A stretch of 38,588 nt of DNA. It comes from an uncultured Ruminococcus sp. (GTDB lineage: Bacteria > Bacillota > Clostridia > Oscillospirales > Acutalibacteraceae). A program made the translations under genes and the position numbers. Below the pieces are notes generated by a model that was not told the origin of the DNA, did no database searches, and saw nothing but the letters and a program-made list of their open reading frames with translations. How positions within the stretch are numbered: position 1 is the first letter of the stretch; each line of letters opens with the position of its first letter. Location: assembly GCA_905234015.1 (NCBI GenBank), contig CAJOFK010000043.1, positions 11,099 to 49,686 of the forward strand, in the 5' to 3' direction. Of the stretch, positions 6,441-13,882 are shown piece by piece.

Positions 6441-7886
6441 TTAATTCTTTTTCCAGGCTGTCGGAACGAAAATAAGGAGCAGCGGATAAAGCTCAAGACG
6501 TCCGGCAAGCATATTGAAGATAAATATAATCTTCGAGAGTATGCTGAACTGGCTGTAGTTTCCGGCGGAGCCGACCATCGAGAATCCCGGTCCGGTGTTG
6601 TTAACCGTAGCGAGCACCGAGGTGAGGTTCGTCGTAAAATCAAAGCCGTCGAGCGCGATAAGCGCGGTGCTTATCAGCACGAATAAAATGTAAATGATAA
6701 GATAAACGCTTACGTTTCTCGTAACCTCGTGGCTGAGTCTTTTTCCGTTGAGCTTAACTGTCTGCACGGTGTTAGGATGAACGATAAGGCGGAATTCCTT
6801 ACGAACCTCCTTCAAGAGGATAAGAACTCGCGAAACCTTAAAGCCGCCGCCGGTACTTCCCGCGCAGGCGCCGATACAGGTAACGACGCAGATTATCGCC
6901 TTACTCAGTTCAGGCCATTTATCCGTATTATCAATCGCGAATCCCGTACTCGACATAATCGAGTTTACGTAGAAGAAGCTCTGATGGAAGGAATCGAACG
7001 CGCTCGGATAAATATGAGCGATATTTACCGCGATGATGATAGTCGAGAACGCTATCATTCCTAAGTAATACCACAGCTCCTCGAGCTTGAAGATTGCTTT
7101 AATTTTCCTTGTGAGAATTAAAATATATACATAGAAGTTAACTCCGAACAGCAGCATAAATACGGAAACAACGCCCTGCAGGTAATAGCTGTTGAAATAT
7201 CCTATAGAACTGTTATACGAGGAGAAACCTCCGGTACCCGCGGTTGACATCGCGGTTGTAACCGCGTCAAAGAAACACATTCCGCCGCATAAAAGCAGGA
7301 TAGTTTCAATAAGGGTAAGTCCGCAGTAAATAGCGTATAAAACCATAGCGTAGCTTCTCAGCTTCGGCATAGTCTTATCGACCTCGGGGCCTGTTGACTC
7401 AGCCTTCATAAGGTTGATACCCGCGTTTCCGCCGAGCTTCGGAATAAGCGCAAGAAGGAACACGATAACGCCCATACCGCCGAGGAAGTGGCTTAAGCTT
7501 CGCCAGAAAAGCATACAGTTATCGAGAGCCTCGATATCGGTAAGAATCGTAGCACCCGTAGTCGTAAAGCCGGAAACGGACTCGAAGAACGCGTCCACAT
7601 ACGACGGAATGGAACCGCTCATCCAAAGCGGAAGCGCTCCCGCAAGCGAAAGCACAATCCAGCTCAGCGCGGTAGCCGCAAAGCCGTCCTTACGCCTCAT
7701 ATAAAACTTTTTAGGCCTGTTAATTACTACAATAAAGCCGACCGCTATAAGCGCCAGTCCGATAAAAAGGAAGTACCTGTAGGACGCTTCCTTATACCAT
7801 AAACCGACGATTGTACCCAGCTGCATCGCAAGTCCTTCAACCAAAAGCACCCAGCCGAGTATATAAATTAACGTTCTTTTATACAT
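6441..7886 (-). CDS. trkH: Trk/Ktr-type potassium uptake protein, membrane subunit
   Basis: This 481-aa integral membrane protein forms the K+ translocation pore of a Trk/Ktr system gated by the cytosolic TrkA/KtrA ring encoded in the same operon. About ten to twelve hydrophobic segments are visible. The four pore-loop selectivity signatures are recognisable: SGFTTTGATI near residue 105, TAGTGGFS near 217, SSTGFAIDN near 313, and NNTGPGFSMVG near 427, each with the expected central Gly. SLSHFLGGMGVIVF and GACAGSTGGGFKV are further TrkH hallmarks. The start has AGGTGAT 5 nt upstream. It lies 27 bp downstream of an unknown membrane gene and two genes after trkA. Full length. Confidence 0.95.
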   Translation of the reverse strand: MYKRTLIYILGWVLLVEGLAMQLGTIVGLWYKEASYRYFLFIGLALIAVGFIVVINRPKKFYMRRKDGFAATALSWIVLSLAGALPLWMSGSIPSYVDAFFESVSGFTTTGATILTDIEALDNCMLFWRSLSHFLGGMGVIVFLLALIPKLGGNAGINLMKAESTGPEVDKTMPKLRSYAMVLYAIYCGLTLIETILLLCGGMCFFDAVTTAMSTAGTGGFSSYNSSIGYFNSYYLQGVVSVFMLLFGVNFYVYILILTRKIKAIFKLEELWYYLGMIAFSTIIIAVNIAHIYPSAFDSFHQSFFYVNSIMSSTGFAIDNTDKWPELSKAIICVVTCIGACAGSTGGGFKVSRVLILLKEVRKEFRLIVHPNTVQTVKLNGKRLSHEVTRNVSVYLIIYILFVLISTALIALDGFDFTTNLTSVLATVNNTGPGFSMVGSAGNYSQFSILSKIIFIFNMLAGRLELYPLLLIFVPTAWKKN

Positions 7887-7913
7887 ATAATCACCTGATT
7901 AAACGTTTTCCGA

Positions 7914-8393
7914 TTAAAAGAAAACTCCCCGTGATTTTACAAACGCAAGAAAGCATATTATCGCGGTAAAAGAAACCGCCGTGATAATTCTCTCCCCGTA
8001 GTTTACTTTATTTCCCTTTACGCTGATGCCGAGCGCGTCGTAATTATGAATAGTCATAAGCGTGGTAATAATGCTGCAAACGGCGAACGCCGCGGTTATT
8101 ACGGCTAAATGAAAGCGTACCTCCTGATGATTCATCACTAAGTACAACACGCCTGCTTCAGCTATAAAAAGCATCAGAATAAAGAAATTGATAATCGGAA
8201 GAACAATTCCGATTTCGCGTATTGATTTACTGAATAAAATCCACTCGCCCGCTCCGGTATAATTATTCCGTATATAGTTTTTACTGTGAGTCACTCTCAG
8301 CATATCATACTTCCATACGTTCAAATCCAGCGCCTTGAACGCGAGAGTAAACAGAATAATAAAACCTATAAAAACCTTATCACTGTGAATCAT
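7914..8393 (-). CDS. Four-helix membrane protein of unknown function in the trk operon
   Basis: This is a 159-aa protein with about four membrane segments (residues 6-24, 60-88, 96-116 and 134-152) and basic connecting loops. I recognise no family. Its start codon shares one base with the stop of trkA (TAATG), so it is translationally coupled to it. trkH follows after 27 bp. This position inside a trkA-trkH operon suggests an accessory role in potassium transport or membrane insertion, but nothing in the sequence proves it. Base composition matches its neighbours. Confidence 0.8.
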   Translation of the reverse strand: MIHSDKVFIGFIILFTLAFKALDLNVWKYDMLRVTHSKNYIRNNYTGAGEWILFSKSIREIGIVLPIINFFILMLFIAEAGVLYLVMNHQEVRFHLAVITAAFAVCSIITTLMTIHNYDALGISVKGNKVNYGERIITAVSFTAIICFLAFVKSRGVFF

Positions 8394-9748
8394 TATTTTA
8401 AAATATCCTTTAAGTCAAAAAGACACTTGTGCTTGGTTACGACGATAACCGTATCGCCGAGCTCAATCGTATCCTTACCGCTGGGGATAATGATTTTACC
8501 GTTGCGGTTGATACACGCAACCTGCAAATCGGATTTTAACTCAAGCATAGAAAGCGGAACGCCGATAGCCATATTGTCCTCGCGGGCTTTGAACTCAAGC
8601 GCCTCGGCCTGTCCGTTACAAATTGAATAAAGAGTCTCTATATTACTTCCGAACGAATTCTGCATAGCGCGTACATAACGGATGATGTACTGGCCTGTGA
8701 GATGCTTCGGGTGAATTACCGAATCGAGCGGAAGGCTGTCGATAATGCTGAAGCTGATATTATCGATTTCCGTGATTATTTTAGCGTCGGGATTAACGTC
8801 CTTAGCGAACAGCGAGACGATAATATTTTCCTCGTCGGTATCCATAAGCGCAACTACCGCGTCCGCGTGCTCAATACCCTCGGAAATAAGCAGCTCCTGA
8901 TTCATACCGTTTCCGTGGATTACTACAACTCCGTCGAGGTTCTCGCTTAAATGCTCGCACCTTGCCATATCGGTCTCAACAATCTTTACGTTCATTCCCG
9001 AACGGCTTAAATCCTTAGCAAGGTAATACGCGATTTTACTTCCGCCTAAGATAAGCACATGACGGCTTTTAGCGTTTATTACGCCGAGCTGCTTAAAGAG
9101 CCTTGCCGCCGCCTTGCTCTCGGAGATAATAGAGATGATATCTCCGGCTTTAATTTCAAAATCACCGTTAGGGATAAAGCCCTCGCTGCCTCTTTCTACG
9201 GTACAGATACGAAGTCCGTTTTTAAAGAGTCCGGCGCAGTCAACGACCTTTTTATCGGCAAGCACGCTTTTTGAGCTGATTTTTACCTTAATAAGGTCTA
9301 CAACTCCCTTTGCGAAGGAGTCGATCTCAACCGCTCCGGGGAACTTTATAAGACGGCTTAACTCGCGCGCGCAGGTCTGCTCGGGGTTTATCGCCATCGA
9401 GAGCCTCAGCTCGTCCTTAAGCTTTAAGACGTCGTTAGTATACTGGGGATTTCTCACACGCGCTATAGTGCGGTGAGCTCCCGCGTTTTTCGCGATTAAG
9501 CAGGCGTATAAATTCAGCTCGTCCGAAGCCGTAACGGCTATTACGAGGTCGCAGTCCTTTACCCCGGCGCCGACGAGCGTATCAAAGGTCGCGCCGTTTC
9601 CGACAACGCCCATTACGTTCTGAGTGCCTGCTACCGACTGAAGCGCGTTTGCGTCGGTATCGATAACCGTGATGCTGTGGCCTTCCCTGTTGAGCTGGTC
9701 GGCGATTGTTCTGCCGACGCGTCCGCATCCTACAATAATTATTTTCAT
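8393..9748 (-). CDS. trkA: Trk system potassium uptake regulatory protein TrkA
   Basis: This 451-aa cytosolic NAD(H)/nucleotide-binding subunit gates TrkH. It has two RCK repeats. The first Rossmann domain starts with IIIVGCGRVGRTIADQLN (GxGxxG, residues 4-21) and ends its second strand in D32; a RCK_C/TrkA_C domain follows near 140-220. The second half begins with HVLILGGSKIAYYLAKDL (about 230) and closes with another TrkA_C domain (about 370-451). The duplicated length is typical of full TrkA, as opposed to single-domain KtrA (about 220 aa). It is the first gene of the operon and has a strong promoter 63 bp upstream. Confidence 0.95.
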   Translation of the reverse strand: MKIIIVGCGRVGRTIADQLNREGHSITVIDTDANALQSVAGTQNVMGVVGNGATFDTLVGAGVKDCDLVIAVTASDELNLYACLIAKNAGAHRTIARVRNPQYTNDVLKLKDELRLSMAINPEQTCARELSRLIKFPGAVEIDSFAKGVVDLIKVKISSKSVLADKKVVDCAGLFKNGLRICTVERGSEGFIPNGDFEIKAGDIISIISESKAAARLFKQLGVINAKSRHVLILGGSKIAYYLAKDLSRSGMNVKIVETDMARCEHLSENLDGVVVIHGNGMNQELLISEGIEHADAVVALMDTDEENIIVSLFAKDVNPDAKIITEIDNISFSIIDSLPLDSVIHPKHLTGQYIIRYVRAMQNSFGSNIETLYSICNGQAEALEFKAREDNMAIGVPLSMLELKSDLQVACINRNGKIIIPSGKDTIELGDTVIVVTKHKCLFDLKDILK

Positions 9749-9810
9749 AAAATTACCTCTGATAATTGTTATTGCAAATACGTTTTTGCTATTAACCCAT
9801 AATTACAAAT

Positions 9811-9839
9811 ATTATAATATATTCACGTCACAAAATCAA
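9811..9839 (-). promoter_or_regulatory. Promoter of the trkA operon
   Basis: On the minus strand, TTGATT (9834-9839), a 17-bp spacer and TATAAT (9811-9816). Confidence 0.82.
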
Positions 9840-9853
9840 GTATTTTTATTTAT

Positions 9854-9920
9854 CTACGTCAATCCGTGCATTCCCTATATAAAATTAATATCCCCCGTAC
9901 GTTTAAAGCATTATGAAATT
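9854..9920. repeat. Intergenic repeat family U, copy 1 (upstream of trkA promoter)
   Basis: About 67 bp (from ctacgtcaatccgtgcattc to ttatgaaatt) closely matches 35632-35699. It includes the shared strings TCCGTGCATTCCCT and ATATCCCCCG. In both places the repeat begins 14-15 bp beyond the -35 box of a minus-strand promoter (trkA here, rpsL there). Confidence 0.75.
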
Positions 9921-9928
9921 TGAATTGC

Positions 9929-10253
9929 CTGTCATCCTAGCCTGACAGTAATAATCCGAACCTGCTGAAAATTGCATTATTTCGGCAATTTACGGTTTTT
10001 CGCTCTTGGCAGGCGTCAGCCTGCCTGCGTTCTCCGCACCGCAACTTGCTCGAAATCCTGTTCATTTTCAGTCCTGCGGAGTTTTGCCGGAGCAGATTTT
10101 CGTCTGGTCGCGGCAAAACCGCACCGAACCCTGACGGGTTCACGAGGATTTTAACAAAGAGCAGGCGGAAATATGCCCGGCAAAACCACGGTTCGGATTA
10201 TTACTGTCAGGCTAAGCAAGCGAAACGAAGTGAAGCGCTGTCGAAGGATCCCC
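9929..10253. repeat. REP-like unit (tgtcatcctgagcg... type) split by a MITE
   Basis: The segment gcctgtcatcc (9928-9937) and the segment aagcaagcgaaacg...gtcgaaggatcc (10215-10252) are the two halves of the REP-like unit seen at 3363-3420 and 18342-18402. They are separated by the MITE at 9940-10212. Confidence 0.65.
9938..10214. mobile_element. MITE with 23-bp perfect inverted ends and TA target duplication
   Basis: Positions 9940-9962 (starting GCCTGACAGTAATAATCC) and 10190-10212 are perfect inverted repeats of 23 bp. They are flanked on both sides by TA (9938-9939 and 10213-10214). The 273-bp element contains no transposase and interrupts a REP-like unit. A TA duplication is the signature of IS630/Tc1-mariner transposases, so this is probably a non-autonomous element mobilised in trans (inference). 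Confidence 0.8.
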
Positions 10254-10321
10254 TTCCTTTAGTGGTTAGCCTGTAGGTCGTGAAGATAGAGCGGCGTAAG
10301 TCAATACCGCGGTTGCCCGAA

Positions 10322-10380
10322 TGTATTAATATTGTCGGGAAACCGTTGTTGCTTTTTATAACAAGCTTTCCGCTCGACCT
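10322..10380 (-). repeat. Intergenic repeat family A, copy c
   Basis: The reverse complement runs gtcgagcggaaagcttgtta...caacaacggtttcccgacaatattaatac. It aligns well with copy a (3463-3520) and fits the family pattern cgagcaga...acaac...cccgac.gtattaatattg. Confidence 0.7.
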
Positions 10381-10449
10381 TCCCTTAAAACTTTTAACTT
10401 TAAACTTAAAACTCTCTTATCACTTACCACTAAATTAATTCCAAATTAG

Positions 10450-10782
10450 TTACTGCTCCGGTATAACCGAAAAAAACACAAGCTCCACCGTATCGCTGTT
10501 ATTAATCAGGCTGTGGGAATGTCCCTTCGGACAGTAATGGCAGTCGCCCGGCTTTAAGTATTCCATAGTATCGTCGTAAATACACCGCGCGTCACCGCTT
10601 AAGATATAAATCATCTCACAATCGGTATCGTGGGTATGGAGCCCTATACACGAGCCGACAGGCAATACCCCGCGCATTATTTTATTGACGCCGTCAGAAA
10701 ACATTCGGATATTAAAAACGCCCTCTCCGCCCTTAAACTCCTTAAGCGCCTGCATTTCAATATTATCAAAGTTAAGTTTCAT
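10450..10782 (-). CDS. Cupin-domain protein
   Basis: This 110-aa protein is a single small cupin beta-barrel. The metal-binding motif is present: H-T-H (LHTHDTDCEMIYILSG, residues about 48-63) with the downstream E, then PGDCHYCPKGHSHSLIN carrying the second-motif histidines. Such stand-alone cupins bind a metal and act as small isomerases, sugar or signal binders; the substrate cannot be told from sequence. I chose the start at 10782 because AGGAGGG lies 6 nt upstream. A longer frame to 10818 lacks a ribosome site. A -10 box (TATAAT, 10810-10815) precedes it with a poor -35. It is monocistronic, just downstream of the ncRNA terminator at 10932-10956. Confidence 0.85.
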   Translation of the reverse strand: MKLNFDNIEMQALKEFKGGEGVFNIRMFSDGVNKIMRGVLPVGSCIGLHTHDTDCEMIYILSGDARCIYDDTMEYLKPGDCHYCPKGHSHSLINNSDTVELVFFSVIPEQ

Positions 10783-10931
10783 AGAATCCCTCCTGAGCTT
10801 ATGAAAAATATTATACAACGATTTTACGAAAAAATAAACAAAAAACTGAGCAAGGTCTGTCTGCGAAACACAGAACCAAAAACATAAAGCTCAAAAATAA
10901 AGCCCGGAACTTACAGTCCGAAAACAAACAA

Positions 10932-10956
10932 AAAGCCCGCGGCATTTGCCGCGGGC
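10932..10956 (-). terminator. Terminator of the 10932-11359 RNA unit
   Basis: On the minus strand, GCCCGCGGCA/TGCCGCGGGC forms a GC-rich stem (10935-10956) with an AAT/ATT apex, followed by TTTTTGTTTG. Confidence 0.92.
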
Positions 10957-11236
10957 TGAAAACTAACTAGATCATTGGTCTATCCTCAACCTTTATTAAA
11001 TTTTTAAGTCGAGTAAAAAACTAACTAGAACATTGGTCTATCTCCATATATAAAAAACAGTTTTTAAATCTGCTCGAGAAATCTTATAAACAAATCATGG
11101 GACTATCCCCTATCTATAAAAATCTTAAACTCAAATCTATAATTAAATATTACACCGGACCAGTCTCCGTAAAACTAATTTAAATTTTTATAAACATCAA
11201 TGATTTATTTTTCGACGTGCCGCCATAGCGGCTGAC

Positions 11237-11299
11237 TTAGTTAGGCGGGAAACTCCGCTTGAGGTCTTTGATCGAAATTCTATATGGTCTATGTAACAT
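11237..11299 (-). CDS. 20-aa basic peptide ORF at the 5' end of the structured RNA
   Basis: The ORF reads MLHRPYRISIKDLKRSFPPN. It starts about 25 nt after the inferred transcription start and has an excellent ribosome site, AAGGAGG, 8 nt before the ATG. It ends at a TAA just before the GC-rich hairpin. The peptide is basic and not hydrophobic, so it does not resemble a type I toxin or holin. It could be a functional micropeptide, or a leader whose translation controls folding of the rest of the RNA. No family is recognised. Confidence 0.6.
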   Translation of the reverse strand: MLHRPYRISIKDLKRSFPPN

Positions 11300-11330
11300 C
11301 TTCAAAACCTCCTTGTTTTTTGTTGTCTAC

Positions 11331-11359
11331 ATTATATAATAGTTTTTCGCATTTGTCAA
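11331..11359 (-). promoter_or_regulatory. Promoter of the structured RNA unit
   Basis: TTGACA (11354-11359), a 17-bp spacer and TATAAT (11331-11336) on the minus strand, a full consensus match within an A/T-rich upstream region. Confidence 0.92.
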
Positions 11360-11478
11360 TACTTTTATTAAAAAAATTTAAAGAAATTTTAAAAATTTTT
11401 AGTTTTTGTGAAGTTTTTGCGACATTTTTCGATTACAAATCTGTTAAACTTTGGTTAATTTGCTGAAATGTATAAAAA

Positions 11479-11700
11479 ATGACAAGAAAGCGTGCGCACC
11501 TAAGTGCGGAGCTTTCGTATATCCATCCGGTCCGCGCCAAAATAAAGTCGTCTCTCTCGTCCTAAGAACGGACTCGCGATACTCCTTATTTTGGCGAGCG
11601 CTTTTGCTCCCTTCATCCGCCACAGGCGGCGGTCGCTGAGCGGGAAATATAAATTGTTTTTTACTTTATAAGGAACACAGTTTCTTATAAAGCAAAAAAC
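11479..11700. repeat. Intergenic repeat family P, copy 2, with an inner hairpin insert
   Basis: It shares agctttcgtatatccatc, ctgagcgggaaatataaa and the TTTATAAGGAAC...GTTTCTTATAAAG hairpin with copy 1. Between the first two shared parts it carries extra DNA including an inverted repeat, GCGCCAAAATAA (11536-11547) / TTATTTTGGCGAGCGC (about 11587-11602). No gene is seen in the 11360-11761 gap. Confidence 0.7.
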
Positions 11701-11728
11701 CGCCTCCCGGAATCACTCCCGGGAGGCG
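11692..11728 (-). terminator. Terminator of the sigma-factor/secreted-protein operon
   Basis: Perfect 10-bp stem CGCCTCCCGG (11701-11710) / CCGGGAGGCG (11719-11728), followed on the minus strand by GTTTTTTGC. Confidence 0.92.
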
Positions 11729-11761
11729 TAACATTGGGGAAAGTATATAGAAAATGAGTAG

Positions 11762-13867
11762 TTATTTTATCTTGATTTTAACCGTTTTTCTTAAGGTTTT
11801 ACCGGCGTAAGTCTTATTGCCGGAAACGGAAATTTTAAGCCGCAGCTTATAGGTGCCTCGCTTATACTTACCCTTTAAGAGAGTAGCCGCGCCGGTCTTG
11901 CTTTTCACCTTGATTTTCTTATAAATCGCGGCGGAAGAACCCTTTTTGAGCTTGGTAATCTTAACCTTGCCCTTAGCGTTTTTTACCGTCAGCAGCTTTA
12001 CGGTCTGACTAGCTTTTTTAAGCTTTTCAGCCTTAACGGTTTTAGTTTTAGCTCTTACCTTAACGGGGTTAGCTTTCAGATTTTCTTCCGTTATATCGTT
12101 TTTGACGGGTTTTGTCGGCATAATACAGTACGGGGACGAAGGCTCGGTCGCAGGTATAGTCACAGTCGGAGCTGTATTATCATCCCAGCCCGTATACGGC
12201 TCGGTCGGTTCAACGATGAAGGAAGTTACTTTTATTTCGACTTTTGCTTTTAAAATCGCGTCTGCAACGGTTTTTAATTCTTCAAAAGAAATTATCTTTT
12301 TATCGTAAGCGTCTTTAAGGGTATATGCCTTATTTTTATTTACGATATACAGCCCGAGCTCGTATCTACCGACCTGATTCGGGTTTTCAAATTCATATCC
12401 GCTTAATGAGCCGTAAAGAGTTTCAATATAATTAGCCTCGCGTACTTCATAATTTCCCGCGTAAACGATATAGCTCTCGCCCGTTTTGCCGATAATATTA
12501 TAGTAATCGTGCACGCCGAAGGTTCCCCATACAGCGTCAGCGCATGAGAAGCTGAAATCACGGTATTCGCTGTTCTCGCATATTACCACCTGAACATATT
12601 CTCCGACTAAACGCGCGACGTCACCTATCGACTCATTTTTTATAACGCCCTTATCATAAGCGTCCTTTAGGCTGTAGGCGGTGTCGTCCTTAACGATATA
12701 AAGTCCGAGCGGGCATCTCGCGACATAATTATGATTCACAAAGTTATATTTACCGAGCGTTTCAACGTACCCGGCAGGGCTTACCATATAGCGTCCGGCA
12801 TAAACGACGTAACAGCCGTCTACCTTACCGAGAATTTTTGAATAATCATGATCGCCGAAGCTGTTTTTTATTGCGTCATAGCATTTTAAGCCCTCGTCGC
12901 CGTCTCTGTGACGGATGACGAAATCAGGGTTCTTTACGTCCGAATTTTTAATCGTATTGTAGACGTCGTTCATATTAACGTCAGCCCAATTATGAACCCT
13001 GTCGGCAAGGCTCATAACCGATTCGCTCCAGCCGCGGTAGTAGTTAAAGTTCGCCACATAAAGCCCCAGCGTATCGGGAGAATGGTGCGCGGTTGAGAAA
13101 ATATAATCGCCGATTGCGATATCCTCGGTCGTTTCTATAATCTCTCCCTTATAGGCGTAAACGAGTACGTTTACCGTATAACCGGGCTCGCCGATTACTC
13201 CGATAAACTTCGCGGAATCGACGTCGATACCCGCCTTCTTCATCATCGCTAGGTAATCAATTTCCTCATAATTCACCTGCGGCGGCGCGATATCTCCGCC
13301 CGGCTGAGATTCGGTAACAGGCTCGGTTTCGTTAATCGGCTCGGTGGGGTATCTGCAAATCACATGCCCTACAGAAAGTCCCTCGCCGAAGCTGTCCGTA
13401 AGCAGGTCTACGATTTTACGGACAAGCTCGTTATTATCCTTTAAAAATTCGGTCTTATCGTTAAACGGATTAAACTTGCCGTCCTTATAAAGATACAGTC
13501 CCGCGCTCTCGCTCTGAGTAGCGGGAGTAGTCAGGCAATAATCTCCTATTTCGGTAGTCGTACCCTCAATCGGGTCGGTGTGATTATAGCCGTAAACAAC
13601 CGCGTATCCGTCTACCGTGCCGAAATTTCTGTACTCGAACTCCTCTCCCTTACCGTAGGTTTCTTCGAGATATGCCTTAAAGCTCTCTTTAATCGTATCC
13701 ACGGGCTGTGTTGCGGGCTCGGCAACAGTTATTTCAGTATTTGAAACGTCTGAGAAATCAACGTTAACATTATCGTGCACGCCTGAATTTTCCCCGGCAT
13801 ATACCGTAACGGCGATACAAGATAAAATTATCAATACCGATAATAAAACTGAAATTAACTTTTTCAT
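11762..13867 (-). CDS. Secreted repeat protein with four related domains and a basic C-terminus
   Basis: This is a 701-aa exported protein. Residues 1-25 form a signal peptide (basic start, then a hydrophobic core ending in VYA). Four related units of about 100-120 aa follow (near 45-160, 195-310, 320-420 and 425-545). Each has a pattern like G.VdGy.VVYA..Y....ETLG.Y.F....R..LGLYIVK...AYSLKDAYD. Units 3 and 4 are clearest. A T/P-rich linker (about 560-595) leads to a strongly basic region with many KVK/TVKIKIK repeats, likely beta-rich and possibly binding wall polymers by charge. I recognise no family for the repeat unit. The ATG at 13867 is chosen because GGGAG lies 8 nt upstream. It is the last gene of the ECF sigma operon, 15 bp after its neighbour. 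Confidence 0.85.
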   Translation of the reverse strand: MKKLISVLLSVLIILSCIAVTVYAGENSGVHDNVNVDFSDVSNTEITVAEPATQPVDTIKESFKAYLEETYGKGEEFEYRNFGTVDGYAVVYGYNHTDPIEGTTTEIGDYCLTTPATQSESAGLYLYKDGKFNPFNDKTEFLKDNNELVRKIVDLLTDSFGEGLSVGHVICRYPTEPINETEPVTESQPGGDIAPPQVNYEEIDYLAMMKKAGIDVDSAKFIGVIGEPGYTVNVLVYAYKGEIIETTEDIAIGDYIFSTAHHSPDTLGLYVANFNYYRGWSESVMSLADRVHNWADVNMNDVYNTIKNSDVKNPDFVIRHRDGDEGLKCYDAIKNSFGDHDYSKILGKVDGCYVVYAGRYMVSPAGYVETLGKYNFVNHNYVARCPLGLYIVKDDTAYSLKDAYDKGVIKNESIGDVARLVGEYVQVVICENSEYRDFSFSCADAVWGTFGVHDYYNIIGKTGESYIVYAGNYEVREANYIETLYGSLSGYEFENPNQVGRYELGLYIVNKNKAYTLKDAYDKKIISFEELKTVADAILKAKVEIKVTSFIVEPTEPYTGWDDNTAPTVTIPATEPSSPYCIMPTKPVKNDITEENLKANPVKVRAKTKTVKAEKLKKASQTVKLLTVKNAKGKVKITKLKKGSSAAIYKKIKVKSKTGAATLLKGKYKRGTYKLRLKISVSGNKTYAGKTLRKTVKIKIK

Positions 13868-13882
13868 AAAACTCACTCCCTC

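Larger units (their letters stand above)
10932..11325 (-). ncRNA. Candidate structured RNA of about 390 nt with repeated hairpin modules
   Basis: A perfect promoter (11331-11359) and strong terminator (10932-10956) on the same strand delimit an independent transcript. It begins with a 20-codon ORF. It then has a GCCGC-UAUG-GCGGC hairpin (about 11219-11233) and four A/U-linked modules of the form GGRGAYWGnYCC(A)AUG (near 11153-11170, 11096-11112, 11031-11045 and 10973-10986), spaced 57-65 nt apart. The last two modules share a 26-nt direct repeat with one mismatch (10959-10984 and 11017-11042). CUAACUA at the ORF's stop can pair with UAGUUAG in either of the two last modules. It is not tmRNA, 6S, SRP or RNase P RNA as far as I can tell. 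I cannot assign a class. Confidence 0.7.

Noticed and set aside
9937..10276. Short open frames inside the MITE
   Set aside because: They lack ribosome sites and follow from inverted-repeat, GC-rich sequence; no transposase motif is present.
10959..11170. Possible CRISPR array (26-nt repeats spaced about 58-65 nt)
   Set aside because: Only two copies are near-identical and the others are degenerate. Promoter and terminator bracket the unit as one RNA, and no cas genes are present.
10932..11325. tmRNA, 6S or RNase P RNA identity for the structured transcript
   Set aside because: There is no tRNA-like end, no tag peptide of the A..ALAA type, no 6S bulged helix and no RNase P core segments.
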